Part shown: piece after piece, positions 5,909-9,214 of the stretch
Numbering within the stretch: position 1 is the stretch's first letter
Layout of the letters: every line of letters starts with the position of its first letter
Assembly (NCBI GenBank): GCA_028875175.1
Contig: JAPPFO010000015.1
Coordinates: forward strand, 30,539 to 39,752
Direction of reading: 5' to 3'
From: Chloroflexota bacterium
Lineage (GTDB): Bacteria; Chloroflexota; UBA11872
Length of the DNA stretch: 9,214 nucleotides
The notes under the pieces: generated by a model
Told to the model about the DNA's origin: nothing
Databases searched by the model: none
The model's input: the letters and a program-made list of their open reading frames with translations, nothing else
Made by a program: the position numbers and the translations under genes

Positions 5909-7015
5909 ATGCAGACCGAGGACTCCGTGGCTGAATCAGCGCTGTCACCGGTGCGCGTGGGACTGATCGGCTGCGGCCGACACGCCAGTTTCTGCATTCA
6001 TCCCAGCCTGCCGTACCTGCCCCAGATAGAGGTCGTCGCGGTCTGCGACCTGGACGAATCGCGAGCGAGATCCACGGCCGGGCGCCTGGGTGTCCCGGCC
6101 GTCTATACGCAGACCGGGCGGATGCTGGCGGAGCAGCAGCCCGAAGCCGTCATCGTGATCGGTCCGCCGGCCATGCAGAACCCGGTTGGCCTGGAGTGCC
6201 TAGCGCATGGCTGCCACCTCTTGATCGACAAGCCGCCGGGACTGTCTCCCGCCGATGCCCGCCGCCTGGCCGAAGCGGCGGACGACGCGGGCCTGATCGG
6301 ACAGATCGGACACAACCAGCGCCACTCGCCGGCCATGCGCACGGCACGGCGCATGGCCGCATCGCCGGAGTTCGGCGAACCGACCACGGTGTTTACGAAG
6401 TACTGCGGCGAGATTCCGACCGAGCCCTTCTGGGGCCTGGAGCCGCTGGTTCGCGGGCTGCTCTACTACCAGGCGGTGCATCCGGTCGACACGTCGCGCA
6501 GCATCCTGGGCGAAATCGAGACGGTGACGGCCTACCAGGTGCAGAGCGGCAGCGTCGCCGACGGCGGCCCGATCGTGGCGATGCTGGAGTTCGTGAACGG
6601 CACGCTGGCGGTGCTGGACCAGAACACCGCCACGCCCTACTTCCAGATGCGCACCACCATTGCAGGCAGCGCCGGCACCAGCGTGGACGTGGTTGACCTG
6701 GACCGGGTCACCTACCTCCAACGCCCCGAGAACACCGGCCACCGGCGCGTGGAACCCGCCGAACTGGAGTTTGGGATCTTCTACGAGGTCATGCCCGCCC
6801 AGACCTGGCAGGTGCCCCGCCAATATCCGGCCGAGAAAGCCTTCGGCTACGTGGACCAGCTGGCGGCCTTCGCCGCCGCCGTCCGCGGCGGCGAGTCGGG
6901 CAAGCCCACGCTGTGGGACGGCTACGAAAACCTGCTGGCGCTCGAGGCCATCTCCCGGAGCCTGACGACCCGTCGGCCGGTGACCATCGACGAGATTCGC
7001 GCCGACCTGGGCTGA
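5909..7015 (+). CDS. Gfo/Idh/MocA family oxidoreductase, atypical active-site motifs (368 aa)
   Basis: This is a second member of the Gfo/Idh/MocA family, only distantly similar to the one at 3379-4470. The Rossmann fold is clear: VRVGLIGCGRHASF (15-28), strand EVVAVCDLDE (41-50) and VIVIGPP (81-87). The usual EKP is replaced by DKPPGLSPADARR (107-119), which keeps Lys108. The segment GQIGHNQRHSPAM (131-143) follows. In the C-terminal domain the normal DxGxH motif is not seen; YYQAVHPVDTSR (186-197) occupies that place, with His191 as the likely equivalent. The C-terminus PTLWDGYENLLALEAI is family-typical (substrate domain end). The start may be the ATG at 5909 or the GTG at 5927; the latter has GAGGA 4 nt upstream and removes six unconserved residues. 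It stands alone on the plus strand, divergent from the TIM-barrel gene, and stops 23 bp from the convergent radical SAM gene. The substrate is unknown, probably a sugar derivative. Confidence 0.88.
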   Translation: MQTEDSVAESALSPVRVGLIGCGRHASFCIHPSLPYLPQIEVVAVCDLDESRARSTAGRLGVPAVYTQTGRMLAEQQPEAVIVIGPPAMQNPVGLECLAHGCHLLIDKPPGLSPADARRLAEAADDAGLIGQIGHNQRHSPAMRTARRMAASPEFGEPTTVFTKYCGEIPTEPFWGLEPLVRGLLYYQAVHPVDTSRSILGEIETVTAYQVQSGSVADGGPIVAMLEFVNGTLAVLDQNTATPYFQMRTTIAGSAGTSVDVVDLDRVTYLQRPENTGHRRVEPAELEFGIFYEVMPAQTWQVPRQYPAEKAFGYVDQLAAFAAAVRGGESGKPTLWDGYENLLALEAISRSLTTRRPVTIDEIRADLG

Positions 7016-7038
7016 CCCGGCCCGCTGCCGACCCCGCG

Positions 7039-7944
7039 CTAGAAGCCGCTGGCCAGCGGCAACTGGATAGGCGCCGGCGGCGGACCCAGCGGCGGGGTGT
7101 CCGTCTGAGTGGGACCGACGAATTCGCGCAGGGCGTCGGCGCGGGCTTCGAGATCGTCTTCGACCGAGCTGTCGACATACGTGACGCCGCCCGGATAGAG
7201 GTCGAAGTAGAGAGCTTCCAGTTGCGGGAAGTAGCGGCGCAGGTTCTGCAGAAACCAGCGTTTGGGCTCCGGTTTCAGGTGCAGCATGCGCGTGCCCACG
7301 CGCCGCGCTCCATGCTCGCGCGCAAGCCGCATCAGCTCGGCGATCGCCGCGTCCGAGTCGGTCAGGCCCGGCAGCACCGGCGCCATGTTCACCCCCACGT
7401 CCAGGTTCAGGTCCGCCAGTTCCCGCACCACCCGAAAGCGTTCGGCGGGCGGCGGGACGCCCGGCTCGATCCGGCGCGCCAGGTGCGGATCTGCGATAGG
7501 GATCGAAACGGTCACACTCACCCCAGCCGCCCGTGCCAGGTCCTGCAGCAAGTGCCGGTCGCGGCGGATGAGGGTTGATTTGGTGATGAGTCCGATGGGC
7601 GAGCGTGCCGCCAGGAACTCGCGCAGGCAGGCCTGGGTCAGCCGCAGGTGACCCTCCACCGGCTGGTAGGGATCGGTGGCCGCGCCCACGGCCACCGTTT
7701 CCCGTTTCCAACGCGGCGAGCGGATCTGGCCCCTCAGCCGTTCGGCGACGTTGACCTTGGCGAAGATCACCCGCTCGAAGTCGCGTCCCCCATTCAGGTC
7801 AAAATAGGTGTGCGTCTCCCGCGCGTAGCAATACCAGCAGGCGTGGCTACAGCCGCGGTAGGGGTTGAGACTCCACTTGAAGGGCATGCCGCGGACGCGG
7901 TTGAGCGCGTTGCGGCAGGTGATTTCGCGAATATCCAGTCGCAC
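7039..7944 (-). CDS. Rv2578c/SplB-like radical SAM protein (301 aa)
   Basis: This is a radical S-adenosylmethionine enzyme. The cluster motif GCSHACWYCYARETH (31-45) supplies the CX3CX2C ligands C32, C36 and C39 for a [4Fe-4S] cluster. It is preceded by the family-typical NALNRVRGMPFKWSLNPYR (12-30) and followed by AVGAATDPYQPVEG (85-98) and GLITKSTLIRRD (118-129). These segments match the Rv2578c-type family (COG1533, related in name to spore photoproduct lyase SplB), whose reaction is unknown. The C-terminus ends in a Pro-rich tail (282-297). The GTG at 7944 is the preferred start: GGAAGG lies 8 nt upstream and a TATACT -10-like element 34 nt upstream. The open frame continues to an ATG at 8100, but that extension crosses the apparent promoter and looks unlike the family. 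It is a single-gene unit, convergent with the oxidoreductase on its other side. Confidence 0.87.
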   Translation of the reverse strand: MRLDIREITCRNALNRVRGMPFKWSLNPYRGCSHACWYCYARETHTYFDLNGGRDFERVIFAKVNVAERLRGQIRSPRWKRETVAVGAATDPYQPVEGHLRLTQACLREFLAARSPIGLITKSTLIRRDRHLLQDLARAAGVSVTVSIPIADPHLARRIEPGVPPPAERFRVVRELADLNLDVGVNMAPVLPGLTDSDAAIAELMRLAREHGARRVGTRMLHLKPEPKRWFLQNLRRYFPQLEALYFDLYPGGVTYVDSSVEDDLEARADALREFVGPTQTDTPPLGPPPAPIQLPLASGF

Positions 7945-7977
7945 GGCAGCAGCCTTCCATGACCCCTGCCCGAAGCA

Positions 7978-8002
7978 AGTATACCGAACACTTTCCGAAC
8001 AC
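7978..8002 (-). promoter_or_regulatory. Candidate promoter/operator of the radical SAM gene: -10 element plus tandem 8-bp repeats
   Basis: On the minus strand TATACT (7983-7978) matches a -10 hexamer in five of six positions. It lies 34 nt upstream of the GTG start, giving a leader of about 27 nt. Directly upstream are two exact copies of GTGTTCGG (8002-7995 and 7991-7984), repeating every 11 bp, about one helical turn. A recognisable -35 is missing, which together with the phased repeats suggests an activator or repressor site. The local AT content is higher than in the genes around it. Confidence 0.45.
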
Positions 8003-8248
8003 ATTGACCAACCGTGCTTCGCCATGGATCTGTACATAGGCTGTATCGAATCCGTCGATTCAGAGTCCTTCGGCCGGCAACCAACCCCGGCGGCCGGCAT
8101 CCCGACTTGACGACCCGCTGTGTTTCAGAACTCGAGTCATGGACGATTGCGGGCAATCCAGTCTTTCCGCGACCTACTGGACTGATCTCCCCGCGCCCTA
8201 GCCAACGCCGCCGCGTGCGCAAACCGCGAATCCGCGCGAACATCACCC
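8003..8248. other. Intergenic region upstream of the hydantoinase gene
   Basis: This is the rest of the 304-bp gap between the divergent radical SAM and hydantoinase genes. It holds a -35-like TTGACC on the plus strand (8004-8009) without a clear -10 at normal spacing. It also holds CGGCCGGCA twice, 20 bp apart (8071-8079, 8091-8099), and a perfect palindrome GATTGC-GG-GCAATC (8145-8158). No tRNA, small gene or terminator is evident. Reading frames through it lack protein-like features. Confidence 0.4.
8145..8158. repeat. 14-bp palindrome upstream of the hydantoinase gene
   Basis: GATTGC and GCAATC are exact reverse complements with 2 bp between them, ending 90 bp before the ATG at 8249. It could be a small operator or simply a chance palindrome; six-base arms are not strong evidence. 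Confidence 0.3.
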
Positions 8249-9214
8249 ATGGCCCTCATCCTCGGCATTGACACCGGCGGCACCCACACCGACGCCGTGG
8301 CGCTTGATCCCGCGACTGGCGCCGTCATCGCCTGGCACAAGGCCCCCACAACCCATGCCGACCTCAGCCAGGGCATCACCGCCGCCATCGATGGCCTCCA
8401 GGGCATCGCCCCCAGCCGGATCAACCTCGTCACCCTCTCCACCACCCTCGCCACCAACGCCGCCATCGAAGGCCTCGGCGGCCGCGTCTGCGCCCTCCTC
8501 ATCGGCTACGACCAGGCCATGCTCCACCGCTACGGTCTCGCCCACCGCATCCACGCCGCCGCCCTCGAATTCATCCCCGGCCGTCACGACGTCTTTGGCG
8601 ACGAACGCACTCCCCTTGACGAAGACGCGCTCCGCCGCGTCGTCGAACGCCAACGCGCCCACGTCGACGCGTTCGCCATCTCCAGCTATCTCTCCGTTCG
8701 CAACCCCGAGCACGAACTCCGCGCCGCCGAGATCGTCGCCGAGCTCACCGACCTCCCGGTCGTCACCGGCGGCGCAGTCGGACACTCCCTCGACTCCGTC
8801 CGTCGCGCCACCACCGCCGTCCTCAACGCCCGGCTCATCCCCCACGTCGAACGGCTGCTCGCGGCCATCGACCGCAGCATTGCCCAACGCGGCATCGCCG
8901 CTCCCATCACCGTCGTCCGCGGGGACGGGGCCGTAATGCCGTTGGCGGTCGCCAGAGCCCGGCCGGTCGAGACCCTGCTCTCCGGCCCCGCCGCCAGTGC
9001 CGTCGGCGCCCACCGCCTCACTGGTCGCGAGGCCGCCCTCGTGGTCGACATGGGCGGTACCACCACCGACGTTGCGCTCCTGCGCGACGGCCGTCCCACG
9101 ATCAGCGACCGGGGCGCCACCATCAGCGACTGGCGCACTGCAGTTCGCGCCGCCGACGTGCGCTCGTTCGGCATCGGCGGCGACAGCCGCATCCTCGCCG
9201 ACCCGCTGGATCTA
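8249..9214 (+). CDS. HyuA-like hydantoinase/oxoprolinase family protein (3' truncated by window end)
   Basis: The frame from the ATG at 8249 stays open to the last base: 322 residues of a protein normally around 650-700 aa. It belongs to the hydantoinase A/5-oxoprolinase/acetone carboxylase-beta family, ATP-dependent enzymes that open cyclic amides (hydantoins, 5-oxoproline) or carboxylate ketones, usually with a HyuB partner. Landmarks are LGIDTGGTHTDAV (5-17, N-terminal phosphate-binding loop), STTLATNAAIEG (64-75), RATTAVLNARLIPHV (186-200), LLSGPAASAVGAH (243-255) and the second ATPase-type loop LVVDMGGTTTDVAL (264-277), then GIGGDS (308-313). Substrate specificity cannot be told from this part. 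No SD precedes the ATG (gaacatcaccc), so initiation may be weak or leaderless. Leucine, alanine and threonine codons end almost uniformly in C (CTC, GCC, ACC), unlike the CTG-rich transporter genes. Confidence 0.92.
   Translation, partial: MALILGIDTGGTHTDAVALDPATGAVIAWHKAPTTHADLSQGITAAIDGLQGIAPSRINLVTLSTTLATNAAIEGLGGRVCALLIGYDQAMLHRYGLAHRIHAAALEFIPGRHDVFGDERTPLDEDALRRVVERQRAHVDAFAISSYLSVRNPEHELRAAEIVAELTDLPVVTGGAVGHSLDSVRRATTAVLNARLIPHVERLLAAIDRSIAQRGIAAPITVVRGDGAVMPLAVARARPVETLLSGPAASAVGAHRLTGREAALVVDMGGTTTDVALLRDGRPTISDRGATISDWRTAVRAADVRSFGIGGDSRILADPLDL

Noticed and set aside
6200..7711. 503-residue minus-strand open frame opposite the second oxidoreductase and overlapping the radical SAM gene
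   Set aside because: It overlaps two well-supported genes, is low-complexity Gly/Arg/Ala-rich, and shows no domain.
7984..8002. LexA/SOS box resemblance (CGAAC...CGAAC)
   Set aside because: The half-sites are in direct, not inverted, orientation, so the CGAACN4GTTCG-type SOS box is not present.
7945..8100. N-terminal extension of the radical SAM protein to ATG 8100
   Set aside because: It crosses the TATACT element and phased repeats, lacks family-like sequence, and the GTG at 7944 has GGAAGG at 8 nt.
8157..8181. Inverted repeat TCCAGT...ACTGGA upstream of the hydantoinase
   Set aside because: Six-base arms with a 13-nt loop and no T-tract; too weak to call.
8243..9013. Glycine/aspartate-rich minus-strand frame and a Pro/Ser-rich plus-strand frame over the hydantoinase
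   Set aside because: Both are by-products of C-ending codons in the HyuA frame, which carries all the family motifs.
1..9214. tRNA, rRNA, CRISPR array, insertion sequence or riboswitch
   Set aside because: No cloverleaf, regularly spaced repeats, transposase motifs, terminal inverted repeats or known aptamer cores were seen on either strand.

Overview
This 9.2 kb window is bacterial, GC-rich and densely coded, with short gaps, ATGA overlaps and several GTG/TTG-type starts. The gene mix is Opp/Dpp-type ABC ATPases, two Gfo/Idh/MocA oxidoreductases, a xylose-isomerase-like TIM barrel, a NIPSNAP protein, an Rv2578c-type radical SAM protein and a HyuA-like hydantoinase/oxoprolinase. Together with a small Ser/Thr/Pro-rich lipoprotein, it resembles heterotrophic Chloroflexota (for example SAR202-like lineages), or another uncultured catabolic specialist. 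This taxonomic guess is inference; there is no rRNA or marker gene in the window.

Layout. (1) Positions 1-2479, plus strand: a possible 3' end of an upstream ORF with a CxxC motif, an 83-aa lipoprotein, and two consecutive ATPase subunits of an oligopeptide/dipeptide-family importer. No permease or full-length binding protein is seen. (2) 2497-3372, plus strand: a cytoplasmic, beta-propeller, glycosidase-like (GH43/GH32-type) protein directly behind the ATPases. (3) 3379-5811, minus strand: a three-gene cassette transcribed as TIM-barrel isomerase/epimerase, then NIPSNAP, then Gfo/Idh/MocA oxidoreductase. (4) 5812-5908: a divergent promoter region holding a perfect 9-bp inverted repeat. (5) 5909-7015, plus strand: a second, atypical Gfo/Idh/MocA protein. 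(6) 7039-7944, minus strand: a radical SAM protein with a recognisable -10 element and tandem repeats upstream. (7) 8249 to the window end, plus strand: the N-terminal 322 residues of a HyuA-like protein whose codon usage differs strikingly from the left part of the window.

How the parts may work together (inference). The central region reads as a small carbohydrate or glycoside utilisation locus. The Opp-family importer would bring in a saccharide or glycoconjugate, and the glycosidase-like protein, which lacks a signal peptide, would act on it in the cytoplasm. NAD(P)-dependent Gfo/Idh/MocA oxidation plus a TIM-barrel isomerase/epimerase/lyase would process the sugar, with the small NIPSNAP protein as an unexplained partner. 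The divergent pair around the palindrome may be co-regulated. The radical SAM and hydantoinase genes at the right look like separate units.
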